NCBI GenBank assembly: GCA_963935005.1
Contig: CAWWAX010000078.1
Location: forward strand, 1 to 7,160
Direction: 5' to 3'
Length of the DNA: 7,160 nucleotides
Origin: GCA-2718595 sp963935005
Lineage (GTDB): Bacteria; Gemmatimonadota; Gemmatimonadetes; Longimicrobiales; Gaopeijiaceae
The position numbers and the translations under genes were made by a program. Under the pieces are notes generated by a model. The model was not told the origin of the DNA, made no database searches, and saw only the letters and a list, made by a program, of their open reading frames with translations. Below are positions 1 to 6,867 of the stretch, one piece after another (positions within the stretch are counted from its first letter, which is position 1; each line of letters starts with the position of its first letter).

Positions 1-468
1 GATCTCGCTCATGAAATAGATTATGCTGTTTGGTTGTTTGGTTATCCGAGTGAAATATCTGGTCTTCTGTCCAATAACGATCAGCTTGGGATTCGATCTG
101 AAGAATCTGCGGATATTCTTTGGGTTGCTCCTGGTGGGGCAATGGTGTCTCTGCGGCTAGACTATCTCAGCAAGATTCCTGTCAGGTCTATGAAGGCTTG
201 TGGAGAGAAGGGAACCATAACCTGGGATCTTTTGAAATCTACAGTTTTGATGGAAGCGGAAGATGGATCAGAACAGAAGCACCAATTTTTGGACGAGAGA
301 AGTGCAATGTTAGTTCGCCAAATAAAAGCTTTTTTGGGTTCAAGTGACGACGCTAAACTACTTGCTTCTTACGAAGAAGGAGCCAGGGTGGTGGCTTTAT
401 CGGACACCGCTCGGAAATCTTCTTTTTCACAAGCTTGGGAAACCATCCCAGATCTCGGAATTGAGTGA
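1..468 (+). CDS. Gfo/Idh/MocA-family oxidoreductase, C-terminal part (5' end cut by window)
   Basis: The reading frame is open from base 1 and ends at TGA 466-468, giving the last 155 residues of a protein usually 320-360 residues long in this family. The N-terminal NAD(P)-binding Rossmann domain lies outside the window. What remains is the C-terminal alpha/beta domain. It opens with a D-x-x-HEID-x-x-x-WLFG segment (residues 1-14 of the fragment), the conserved signature whose Asp and His line the active site in family members. Later parts (GTITWD, then a helix with RQIKAFL and a YEEGARVVALSDTARKS tail) match the usual strand-helix end of the fold. Such oxidoreductases are common in nonulosonic acid and other surface-sugar clusters, acting on nucleotide sugars or free sugars. 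The substrate cannot be told from this fragment. It lies 59 bases upstream of the epimerase gene, on the same strand, and probably shares its transcript. The family is secure; the specific role is not. Confidence 0.85.
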   Translation, partial: DLAHEIDYAVWLFGYPSEISGLLSNNDQLGIRSEESADILWVAPGGAMVSLRLDYLSKIPVRSMKACGEKGTITWDLLKSTVLMEAEDGSEQKHQFLDERSAMLVRQIKAFLGSSDDAKLLASYEEGARVVALSDTARKSSFSQAWETIPDLGIE

Positions 469-514
469 GCGAAGTGATTCTCAGAGTTAAAAATAAGATT
501 ATTAACTTTTTACT

Positions 515-522
515 GAGGTGAT
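515..522 (+). promoter_or_regulatory. Strong ribosome binding site for the 2-epimerase gene
   Basis: GAGGTGAT is an eight-base perfect complement to the 3' end of bacterial 16S rRNA. It sits five bases before TTG 528. The length of the match supports the TTG codon as the real start, and no in-frame ATG or GTG lies nearby. Confidence 0.85.
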
Positions 523-527
523 AAAAA

Positions 528-1676
528 TTGAGTGACTGTTTGCGAATAGCTGTTTTGACGACTGGGCGACAGGATTATGGAGTTCTTAGAAGCACTATCC
601 AAGCTATGCACAAAGACTCGAGATTTGACCTGAGGCTGTGGGTCGGAGGCATGCATTTGAGCCATCGGTTTGGGAAGAGTATAGAATTAATCGGAGCAGA
701 GAACATTCCTATTTCTCAGCAGTTAGACTTTCAAGGAGACCCTCCTGACTCCATCAAAGACTGCAGTCGCGCACTAGACTTGGTGGGAGAAGCTTTAGTA
801 ACCGACTCTCCTGATGCACTTTTATTGGTGGGTGATAGAGCCGAGACACTAGCGGCTGGAATGGCAGCTACTATCGGTACTGTTCCGATAATACACCTTC
901 ATGGGGGAGAAGAAACAGAGGGTGCCATAGACAACGTCATGCGGCATGCGCTTACTAAGCTCAGTCATCTTCATCTAGTCAGCCACCCTATCTATGGAAA
1001 AAGAGTCGCACAGATGGGAGAAGACCCTCGAAATATTGTTGTAGTCGGTGCTCCTGGGTTAGACAATAGGTTCCGCGATGATCTGCCGTCTATCCATGAA
1101 TTAGAGGGATTTTTGGGCTTAAGTTTGGTAGATCCGGTGGTTCTTGTGACTATGCATCCTACTACCTTGAACACACAGAGCTCTTTGTCGGAAGTATTGG
1201 CTGTTTCTGAGGCCATGACACAAGTTGAAGCTACCTATATAGTGACTCTCCCTAACTCAGACGCTGGGGGAGCGGATATCCGAGATTATTGGTTGAATTG
1301 GTCGCAAGGTCGAGAAAACATTGTCGTTAAAGAAGTGCTCGGCGAAGCCCGATACTGGTCATTGTTGAACTGTGCCAAGGTAATGTTGGGCAATTCATCT
1401 AGTGGAATGCTAGAAGGTCCATTAGCTGGGGTGAACGTTGTAAATGTTGGTGACAGACAATTCGGTAGGATTCGAAATTCTCGTATAAGAGATGTGCCTT
1501 CCAACGCTGCAGAGATAACTAAGTGGCTGATGCAAGCTATTGAGCAAGATTGGGTTTTGACTGACGAGGCTGAGGATTGGGATTTTGATTCCAGGTTGGT
1601 TTCCGAGAGGCTTATTGAAGCGATTGTAAAATGGGATAATAAAACAGCTCTTCGGAAAAGTTTCCATTCCCTCTAG
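528..1676 (+). CDS. legG: Hydrolysing NDP-N-acetylhexosamine 2-epimerase (NeuC/LegG type)
   Basis: Enzymes of this family invert C2 of an NDP-HexNAc and release the nucleotide, giving a free ManNAc-type sugar for the nonulosonate synthase. In the legionaminic pathway LegG acts on GDP-2,4-diacetamido-bacillosamine. The 382-residue length is normal for the family. Visible motifs of the two-domain GT-B-like fold are TTGRQDYG (11-18), GMH (41-43), VGDRAE (101-106), HLHGGE (123-128), the following D135 and RH 139-140, VGAPGLDN (173-180), MHPTT (209-213), PNSDAGG (242-248), GNSSSGMLE (288-296) and NVGDRQFGR (306-314). These cover the nucleotide-binding and catalytic positions, and none looks lost. 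The start is TTG, chosen because a strong ribosome binding site precedes it. Neighbouring PtmE- and LegC-type genes favour the GDP-bacillosamine substrate over UDP-GlcNAc (NeuC), but sequence alone cannot separate these two. Confidence 0.88.
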   Translation: MSDCLRIAVLTTGRQDYGVLRSTIQAMHKDSRFDLRLWVGGMHLSHRFGKSIELIGAENIPISQQLDFQGDPPDSIKDCSRALDLVGEALVTDSPDALLLVGDRAETLAAGMAATIGTVPIIHLHGGEETEGAIDNVMRHALTKLSHLHLVSHPIYGKRVAQMGEDPRNIVVVGAPGLDNRFRDDLPSIHELEGFLGLSLVDPVVLVTMHPTTLNTQSSLSEVLAVSEAMTQVEATYIVTLPNSDAGGADIRDYWLNWSQGRENIVVKEVLGEARYWSLLNCAKVMLGNSSSGMLEGPLAGVNVVNVGDRQFGRIRNSRIRDVPSNAAEITKWLMQAIEQDWVLTDEAEDWDFDSRLVSERLIEAIVKWDNKTALRKSFHSL

Positions 1677-1735
1677 ATTTCGTATGAAAACCCTTGATGG
1701 ATTGAGACGCTAGTGTGCAACTGCTTGAATAGGTT

Positions 1736-1740
1736 AGGAA
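1736..1740 (+). promoter_or_regulatory. Ribosome binding site deciding the PtmE-type start
   Basis: AGGAA ends six bases before ATG 1747 but only three bases before the adjacent in-frame TTG 1744. The spacing favours the ATG as start codon. Confidence 0.6.
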
Positions 1741-1746
1741 CAATTG

Positions 1747-2808
1747 ATGCAAAATAACGAGACAGGTGGAAATCTAGCTTCAAGGCCTTTCTGTGTTGGA
1801 CTTGATCAGACTCTTTTTGACTGTGTGAAAGCGATTGATTTAAGTGGACAAGGAATAGCTTTTGTTCTAGATGAGAGCCAGAAATTGGTCGGCTGTCTGA
1901 CCGATGGAGATATTCGTAGAGCGATTATCCAGAATCAGCCTCTGGAATCCAGAGTGATTTCTAAGATAATGAATTCGAATTTTGTATCTGTGGGTGTGCA
2001 GGCTGGTAGCAATGAAATTTTGGATTTGATGAGATTGAAGAGTGTCCAGGTGATACCGGTATTGGATCAAGACGGTAGGTTGGTGGGAATCCATCAGTGG
2101 ACTGAACTTATTGGTCGGGATAAGAAAGAGAATTGGGCCGTGATTATGGCAGGAGGCAAAGGGTCTCGACTAGGTTCGATAACGGCTCGTACACCTAAGC
2201 CGATGCTCACCATAGGAGGGAAACCTATCCTGGAGCGATTGGTCATCCATTTGGCAAGCTATGGAATTAGCAGGATTTTCATTTCGGTGAATCATTTATC
2301 TGAAGTCATAGAGGAGTACTTTGAAGACGGCGCTAAATTCGGATGTGACATAGAATACTTGCGAGAGACGAAACCGCTAAACACAGGGGGAGCCCTATCT
2401 TTGTTGCCAGAAACTCCCGAACACGACTTGATAGTGATGAATGGGGACCTCGTGACCCAGATAGATGTGACTCAGTTTATCCAATTTCAGAAGACTAGGA
2501 ATTGTGATTTGACTGTGGCGATTCGGACGCATTCCACTGAGGTTCCTTATGGAGTTGTTGATGTAAAAGAAGGGTTGATTCAAGCTGTATCTGAGAAGCC
2601 TAGGATAAGCCAACTGATCAATTGTGGCATGTATGTGGTTTCTCCCAAGGCATTGGAACTCATGCCCGATAACGAAAATACTCCTATTACTTGGTTGGTG
2701 GAGAAATGTCTGCAGAAACAATGGAAGGTTGGAGGTTATCTAGCCGAGGGAGAATGGATAGATATAGGAGACCCGAGCCAACTGCGTAAAGCCAGGAAAG
2801 ACGATTGA
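1747..2808 (+). CDS. ptmE: CBS-domain sugar-1-phosphate nucleotidyltransferase (PtmE type)
   Basis: The 353-residue protein has two parts. Residues about 12-125 are a tandem CBS pair, with LTDGDIRR (51-58) in the first repeat and a VIPVLDQDGRLVGI stretch (102-115) in the second. Residues about 129-350 are a nucleotidyltransferase with the G-rich NTP loop AGGKGSRL (135-142), TPKPML (149-154), NTGGAL (202-207), the metal-binding MNGDLV (221-226) and a closing WIDIGDP (337-343). This architecture is that of PtmE, which in Campylobacter jejuni joins GTP and glucosamine-1-phosphate to make the GDP-sugar that enters legionaminic acid synthesis. The CBS pair probably binds an adenine nucleotide and could tune activity to energy state; this is inferred. 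TTG 1744 directly before the ATG is an alternative start. Flanking epimerase and aminotransferase genes support the assignment, though a mannose-1-phosphate guanylyltransferase-like specificity is not excluded. Confidence 0.85.
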   Translation: MQNNETGGNLASRPFCVGLDQTLFDCVKAIDLSGQGIAFVLDESQKLVGCLTDGDIRRAIIQNQPLESRVISKIMNSNFVSVGVQAGSNEILDLMRLKSVQVIPVLDQDGRLVGIHQWTELIGRDKKENWAVIMAGGKGSRLGSITARTPKPMLTIGGKPILERLVIHLASYGISRIFISVNHLSEVIEEYFEDGAKFGCDIEYLRETKPLNTGGALSLLPETPEHDLIVMNGDLVTQIDVTQFIQFQKTRNCDLTVAIRTHSTEVPYGVVDVKEGLIQAVSEKPRISQLINCGMYVVSPKALELMPDNENTPITWLVEKCLQKQWKVGGYLAEGEWIDIGDPSQLRKARKDD

Positions 2809-2848
2809 TAGTCATTGTTCCTGATGTAGTCGATAGGCCTGTACGAGA

Positions 2849-3994
2849 ATGAACTTCATTCCTTTGAGTATACCCAACATAGGTCGTCAAGAATGGGAGT
2901 TAGTACGTGAATGTTTGGAAACTGGGTGGGTGTCGTCCGTTGGAAGTTTTGTCACTAAATTTGAGGAAGAATTTGCGAAGAAAGTAGGTGCTACTGGGGC
3001 TGTCGCCACTTCTAGCGGCACAGCTGCTCTTCATGTAGCCTTGAAGATGGCTGGTGTTGAGGCTGGGGATGAGGTTGTTCTGCCGAGTTTGACGTTTATC
3101 GCTCCGGCAAATGCAGTCCGGTACCTCGGGGGATGGCCAACTTTTATCGATGTCCAAGAAGATTCACTACAAATGGACCCTTCTAAGCTAGCATCTTTTA
3201 TAGAGAAAGATTGTATTAGAGTAAATGGGGTTTTAACGAACAAGCATACCCAACGTCGAGTAGTGGGTGTATTACCCGTCCATATACTCGGACATCCAGT
3301 AAATTTGGACCCAATTGTTTCGCTTGCTGAAGAAGCTGGCCTTTTTGTTGTGCAAGACTCCACTGAATCTTTGGGGTCCACCTATAAAGGGAGAATGATA
3401 GGGAGCGAAGGAGTTTCCTGTTTCAGTTTTAATGGCAACAAACTTATTACTACTGGTGGTGGAGGTATGATTACCTTCCAAGATAAAAAACTGGCTGATC
3501 GAGCGAGATATCTCACTACTACGGCGAAGGACGATTCAGTAGAGTTTGTGCATAATGAAGTGGGTTTCAATTATCGATTAACTAACGTTCAGGCTGCTAT
3601 GGGGGTAGCTCAACTGGGAAGACTCGATGAATTTTTATCAAGGAAGAAGGCCATTCATCACTCTTATGCAGAAGGCCTGGCCGAATTAGGGACCTGTGCG
3701 ATGGTCGGTGAATCCAGCTGGGCTCAATCTGCATTTTGGTTGAATACTATGAGATTGACCGACCCTAACACTGATCGTAAGGTTTTACACAAATTGCTGA
3801 AAGACGTCTCGATAGAGACAAGGCCGTTGTGGCAACCTCTTCACATGAGCCCTGCTCATGAAGGCAGTTGGTTCGAAGATTGTAAAGTCTCAGAAGTTCT
3901 TTATAAGCAATGTCTGAATCTGCCAAGTTCCACGGGTATGACCGACTCGGACTTGGGCAGAGTCGTCTCCGTGGTCAAAGGAATTGTTTCTTGA
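2849..3994 (+). CDS. legC: PLP-dependent nucleotide-sugar aminotransferase (LegC type, DegT/DnrJ/EryC1 family)
   Basis: LegC-type enzymes transfer an amino group, usually from glutamate, to the 4-keto carbon of an NDP-4-keto-6-deoxy-HexNAc. This gives the 4-amino sugar that an acetyltransferase then acylates. The 381-residue protein has the full family layout: IPLSIPNIG at the N-terminus, WVSSVG (27-32), TSSGTAALH (54-62) for PLP phosphate binding, VVQDSTESLG (167-176) with D170 contacting the pyridine nitrogen, and FNGNKLITTGGGG (194-206), where K198 should form the Schiff base. GFNYRLTNVQAA (249-260) and ETRPLWQP (343-350) complete the active site. The FNGNK version of the lysine motif is the one I associate with LegC-like members. 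ATG 2849 is the only plausible start because an in-frame TAG lies 13 bases upstream; the ribosome binding site is weak. Its stop codon overlaps the next gene's start by four bases. Confidence 0.88.
   Translation: MNFIPLSIPNIGRQEWELVRECLETGWVSSVGSFVTKFEEEFAKKVGATGAVATSSGTAALHVALKMAGVEAGDEVVLPSLTFIAPANAVRYLGGWPTFIDVQEDSLQMDPSKLASFIEKDCIRVNGVLTNKHTQRRVVGVLPVHILGHPVNLDPIVSLAEEAGLFVVQDSTESLGSTYKGRMIGSEGVSCFSFNGNKLITTGGGGMITFQDKKLADRARYLTTTAKDDSVEFVHNEVGFNYRLTNVQAAMGVAQLGRLDEFLSRKKAIHHSYAEGLAELGTCAMVGESSWAQSAFWLNTMRLTDPNTDRKVLHKLLKDVSIETRPLWQPLHMSPAHEGSWFEDCKVSEVLYKQCLNLPSSTGMTDSDLGRVVSVVKGIVS
3977..3982 (+). promoter_or_regulatory. Ribosome binding site inside the end of legC, for the kinase-sulfurylase fusion gene
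   Basis: AAAGGA lies within the last codons of the aminotransferase gene, eight bases before TTG 3991. The spacing is good and supports TTG 3991, which overlaps the upstream stop codon (TTGA), as the start. GTG 4018 is a second candidate, with a weaker AGG eight bases before it. ATG 4039 falls just before the first kinase-core strand and would be the shortest version. Confidence 0.6.
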
Positions 3995-6222
3995 AATCTC
4001 ATAAGCAGGTATCACCAGTGAAAGATATAGAGTCTCCCATGATTGTGGTCACCCTAGGGCCCACTTCGATGAATGAAACAGTTCTAAAGAAACTCTCTCA
4101 AAGGAAGATCTCTTTTGTGAGAATCAACCTTAGCCATACTCCAATAGAGTCGCTGGAGAGCACTGTCGATTTCATTCGTTCACACTGTACTATCCCGCTG
4201 ATGTTAGATACTGAGGGGTCTCAAGTGAGGACAGGGGTTTTACCGGAAGCCAAATCGGTAATAGAGAACCAAGAGGTGCTCCTCACTACTCAAGAAGGCT
4301 GGAAAAATGGCATGGTCCCTTTGCGTCCAGATGAAGTTCTGATGGTACTTAAAGAGGGGGATCTGGTTTCTCTCGATTTTGATTCCGTCCTCTTGAGGGT
4401 TGATTCTGTATCGATGCAGGAGGAAGAGCAGACTATACAATCCACCGTAATGAGTGGAGGCACCATTCAAAGCAATAAAGCTGTTACAGTTTTTGATCAG
4501 AATTTTCAAATGCCTTCTTTGTCTCACAAAGATGTCCAGGCTTTGGAAATAGCTCAGGAAATTGGGATCAAGAATTTCTGCCTTTCATTTGTAGATGGGG
4601 CTGATGACGTACGAGTGTTCAGAAACTATCATCCAGACTCTTTTGTTTTATCTAAAGTAGAAACCAGCTTAGCGATAGAGAACCTTGAAGAGATTATCGA
4701 AGTTTCAGATGGAGTTTTAATTGATCGTGGTGATCTGAGTAGGCAGGTCCCTTTGGAAAGAATACCTTTTGCCCAAAAATACGTCATTAACCAGGCGAAC
4801 CTAGCTTCAAAACCAGTCTTGGTAGCTACGAATTTTTTGGACACCATGATGGAAAGCAGATCGGCCAGTAGAGCTGAGACAAACGATATTGTCAACACAC
4901 TACTAGACGGTGCTACTGGCCTAGTTTTAGCAGCGGAGACGGCTATAGGTAAGCACCCTGTGGAAACGGTGTCATTCCTCGTGGGTTTATGTGATGAAGT
5001 AGTCCGATTCAAGAAATCCAGTAAGGGTGTTGAAATGTCGAATGGGGGAGTCCTTCCGAGCGCATACGATACTAATTATATCACCAGTCCAGCTTTAGGC
5101 TGTGGGCTGATAGCCCCTCACGGAGGAGTTTTGGTAGATCAGCGTTGGAAGGGTGAAATCTCGGAAGGTCTTCCAAGGTTAGAGTTGTCAGCTAATGAGG
5201 CGATGGATGTAGAACAGATCGCATTGGGTGGATATAGTCCGTTACGGGGGTTTATGGGAAAGGATGATTTGGATTCTGTTCTGAGAACTTATGAACTTCA
5301 AGATGGAATTGCTTGGCCTCTACCCATTCTATTAAGAAGGTCTGGATCAAATCTACCTTCGGGTCAGGTGGTCCTAACTTTTGCTGGAGAGCCTTTCGGT
5401 GTAATGGAAATAGAGGATAGTTACACTACTGATTGGCAATCGGCGGCAAAGCTTCTTTTTGGTACTTCATCTATGGATCATCCTGGAGTTATGAGGTTTT
5501 TATCTGAAGGTGAAACTGCATTGTCAGGACCTGTGTGGTTAATCAATAGAGTCTCCAGGAGTGGGAAGAGATACGAACTAAAGCCTGCTGAGACCAGGCA
5601 GGTATTTGCTGCGAGGGGGTGGTCTAGGATTGTAGGATTCCACACTCGTAACGCTCCACACCGGGCTCATGAGCACATACTGGCTATGGCTATGGAAAGC
5701 ACTGGCGCCGATGGTGTCCTGATCCATCCGGCGGTGGGACTGAAAAAAACTGGAGATTTCTCCAGTGCAGCAATCATAGAAGGATATGAAGGATTGCTTG
5801 AGGTGTCCGAATTGACGCCTAAAGCTCTATTCTCGACATTTTCTACTTACTCCAGATACGCTGGACCAAGAGAAGCTTTGTTTACTGCTCTTTGTAGACA
5901 GAATTATGGGTGCACTCATTTTATTATAGGCAGAGATCACACCGGTGTGGGGGATTTTTATTCTGGGGATCAAGCTAAAAATCTCTTTGATAGGATATCC
6001 CAAATTGAGATTCAATCAGTTTTCTTCGATGAAGTAAAGTACAGCGCATCGAAAAAATCTTATGGTTCTGAAGTGTTAGATAGTGATACTCTTGATATTA
6101 GTGGAACTGAAGTCCGAGAGATTATTCGGGGAGGAAATCGTCCTCCAGAATGGTATATGAGACCAGAGGTCTCCGATCGAATTCTGATGCTTAAAGAAGG
6201 GGCATTCGTAAGTGATGGGTAA
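3991..6222 (+). CDS. Fusion of a pyruvate-kinase-like core and an ATP sulfurylase domain
   Basis: From TTG 3991 the protein has 743 residues and two enzyme-like parts. Residues about 17-340 follow the pyruvate kinase barrel: TLGPTS (21-26), RINLSH (44-49), LDTEGSQVRTG (72-82), a B-domain-like insert (about 83-170), SKVET with K222 and E224 at the catalytic Lys/Mg positions, DRGD (245-248), VATNFLDTM (278-286) and AAETAIGKHP (314-323). The C-terminal allosteric domain of normal pyruvate kinases is absent. After a linker (about 341-372), residues 373-740 form a full ATP sulfurylase: APHGG (375-379), GGYSPLRGFM (413-422), HTRNAPHRAHEH (551-562), HPAVGLKKTGD (579-589), AGPREAL (624-630), GRDHTGVG (647-654) and ISGTEVR (703-709). 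The expected reaction is ATP + sulfate to APS + PPi. What the kinase part does is open: ADP rephosphorylation from PEP, PEP sensing, or a structural role. The overlap with legC and cysC suggests coupled translation. Domain identities are firm; the joint function is inferred. Confidence 0.88.
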   Translation: MKSHKQVSPVKDIESPMIVVTLGPTSMNETVLKKLSQRKISFVRINLSHTPIESLESTVDFIRSHCTIPLMLDTEGSQVRTGVLPEAKSVIENQEVLLTTQEGWKNGMVPLRPDEVLMVLKEGDLVSLDFDSVLLRVDSVSMQEEEQTIQSTVMSGGTIQSNKAVTVFDQNFQMPSLSHKDVQALEIAQEIGIKNFCLSFVDGADDVRVFRNYHPDSFVLSKVETSLAIENLEEIIEVSDGVLIDRGDLSRQVPLERIPFAQKYVINQANLASKPVLVATNFLDTMMESRSASRAETNDIVNTLLDGATGLVLAAETAIGKHPVETVSFLVGLCDEVVRFKKSSKGVEMSNGGVLPSAYDTNYITSPALGCGLIAPHGGVLVDQRWKGEISEGLPRLELSANEAMDVEQIALGGYSPLRGFMGKDDLDSVLRTYELQDGIAWPLPILLRRSGSNLPSGQVVLTFAGEPFGVMEIEDSYTTDWQSAAKLLFGTSSMDHPGVMRFLSEGETALSGPVWLINRVSRSGKRYELKPAETRQVFAARGWSRIVGFHTRNAPHRAHEHILAMAMESTGADGVLIHPAVGLKKTGDFSSAAIIEGYEGLLEVSELTPKALFSTFSTYSRYAGPREALFTALCRQNYGCTHFIIGRDHTGVGDFYSGDQAKNLFDRISQIEIQSVFFDEVKYSASKKSYGSEVLDSDTLDISGTEVREIIRGGNRPPEWYMRPEVSDRILMLKEGAFVSDG
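6196..6202 (+). promoter_or_regulatory. Probable ribosome binding site for the APS-kinase-like gene
   Basis: The purine run GAAGGGG near the end of the fusion gene lies nine bases before GTG 6212 and twelve before ATG 6215. Spacing slightly favours GTG and codon preference favours ATG, so the start is uncertain by one codon. Confidence 0.45.
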
Positions 6223-6757
6223 CGTCCTGTGGCTGACTGGTCTTTCAGGGTCAGGGAAAAGCACTTTGGCCGAATCCATTCTAAAAAAGCTGGTAGAGAA
6301 TGGATTCACCGCGACTTTGATTGATGGTGATAGAGTTCGAGATGCTCGGGAGAAAAGACTAGGGTTTTCCAGGAATGATATTGAGCAGAATGGTTTTTAT
6401 GTCGTACAATTATGTGAGAAGGAAAGAATCGTCAACGACTACGTAATAGTCGCGGTGATAACTCCTTTTGAAAGTGTCAGGAAGGAAGCTCGGGTGCGGC
6501 TGGAACCACATTATTGCGAAATATTTGTATCGACTTCTCTAGATGTATGTAAGAGTCGCGATACCAAGGGGTTATATAGAAAAGCTGAGCTCGGCGAGAT
6601 AGAGAATCTAGTTGGAGTCTCACCAAACGTCCCTTTTGAAGTCCCTGATTCAGCAAATATCACTATCGATACCAATGAAGTAACAGCAGAAGAAGGGACG
6701 GAGATATTGTTGTCCTGTATAGGGAAATGGCAGGCTAGTCAACAATCAGAAGTGTAG
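6215..6757 (+). CDS. cysC: Adenylylsulfate kinase-like P-loop kinase (CysC type)
   Basis: APS kinase phosphorylates the 3'-hydroxyl of APS with ATP, giving PAPS, the donor used by sulfotransferases. The protein has 180 residues from ATG 6215 (181 from GTG 6212), shorter than the roughly 200 of typical CysC because it starts directly at the first strand. Counting from ATG, it shows the Walker A loop GLSGSGKST (9-17), DGDRVR (37-42), LGFS (49-52), ITPF (82-85), a Walker-B-like strand before it, and the RDTKGLYRKAELGEI lid segment (115-129), all in family order. Deviations are NDIEQN where APS kinases usually have ADRxEN, so an APS-contacting arginine is replaced by Ile, and LVGV instead of FTGI after the lid. 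The start overlaps the fusion gene by eight bases. With an ATP sulfurylase directly upstream, PAPS synthesis is the best guess. A repurposed kinase, as with the APS-kinase homologue of the Campylobacter capsule phosphoramidate pathway, is possible. Confidence 0.82.
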   Translation: MGNVLWLTGLSGSGKSTLAESILKKLVENGFTATLIDGDRVRDAREKRLGFSRNDIEQNGFYVVQLCEKERIVNDYVIVAVITPFESVRKEARVRLEPHYCEIFVSTSLDVCKSRDTKGLYRKAELGEIENLVGVSPNVPFEVPDSANITIDTNEVTAEEGTEILLSCIGKWQASQQSEV

Positions 6758-6840
6758 CTTCTAAGTGAGGATTTCTCTCGGGGTACGCAGGATGGCCAGG
6801 TATCGCTATGTTTTATAAGGCTTAATAGACAGATCAAGAC

Positions 6841-6867
6841 GGTTTAGTTAGAGGCTTCAACTAAATT
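6841..6867 (+). terminator. Stem-loop in the gap after cysC, possible weak terminator
   Basis: TTTAGTT (6843-6849) pairs perfectly with AACTAAA (6859-6865). Two outer G-U pairs and two inner pairs closing a GGCT loop (with A6850 bulged) could extend it. It is A/T-rich and is followed only by TTTGATTGT, not a clean T run, so intrinsic termination would be weak. It is the only clear structure I see in the 196-base space 6758-6953, which otherwise holds no convincing promoter, tRNA or gene. It may part-separate the sugar/sulfate genes from the downstream secreted protein. Confidence 0.35.

Noticed and set aside
485..511. Inverted repeat AGTTAA/TTAACT followed by TTTTT, resembling an intrinsic terminator before legG
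   Set aside because: The stem is six A/T-rich pairs with an 11-base loop and directly abuts the ribosome binding site. Too unstable to call a terminator.
1702..1731. TTGAGA with TTGAAT/TGAATA at 17-18 bases, a possible sigma-70 promoter before the PtmE-type gene
   Set aside because: The -10 match is poor and the gene sits within a tight same-strand gene run; chance matches of this quality are expected.
3910..3990. N-terminal extension of the fusion protein upstream of TTG 3991
   Set aside because: It lies inside the legC coding sequence, has no family-like residues, and a well-spaced AAAGGA supports TTG 3991 instead.
4629..5012. Minus-strand open frame of 127 codons inside the kinase core
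   Set aside because: It mirrors a clearly conserved plus-strand domain, has low-complexity composition and no recognisable motif; a shadow frame.
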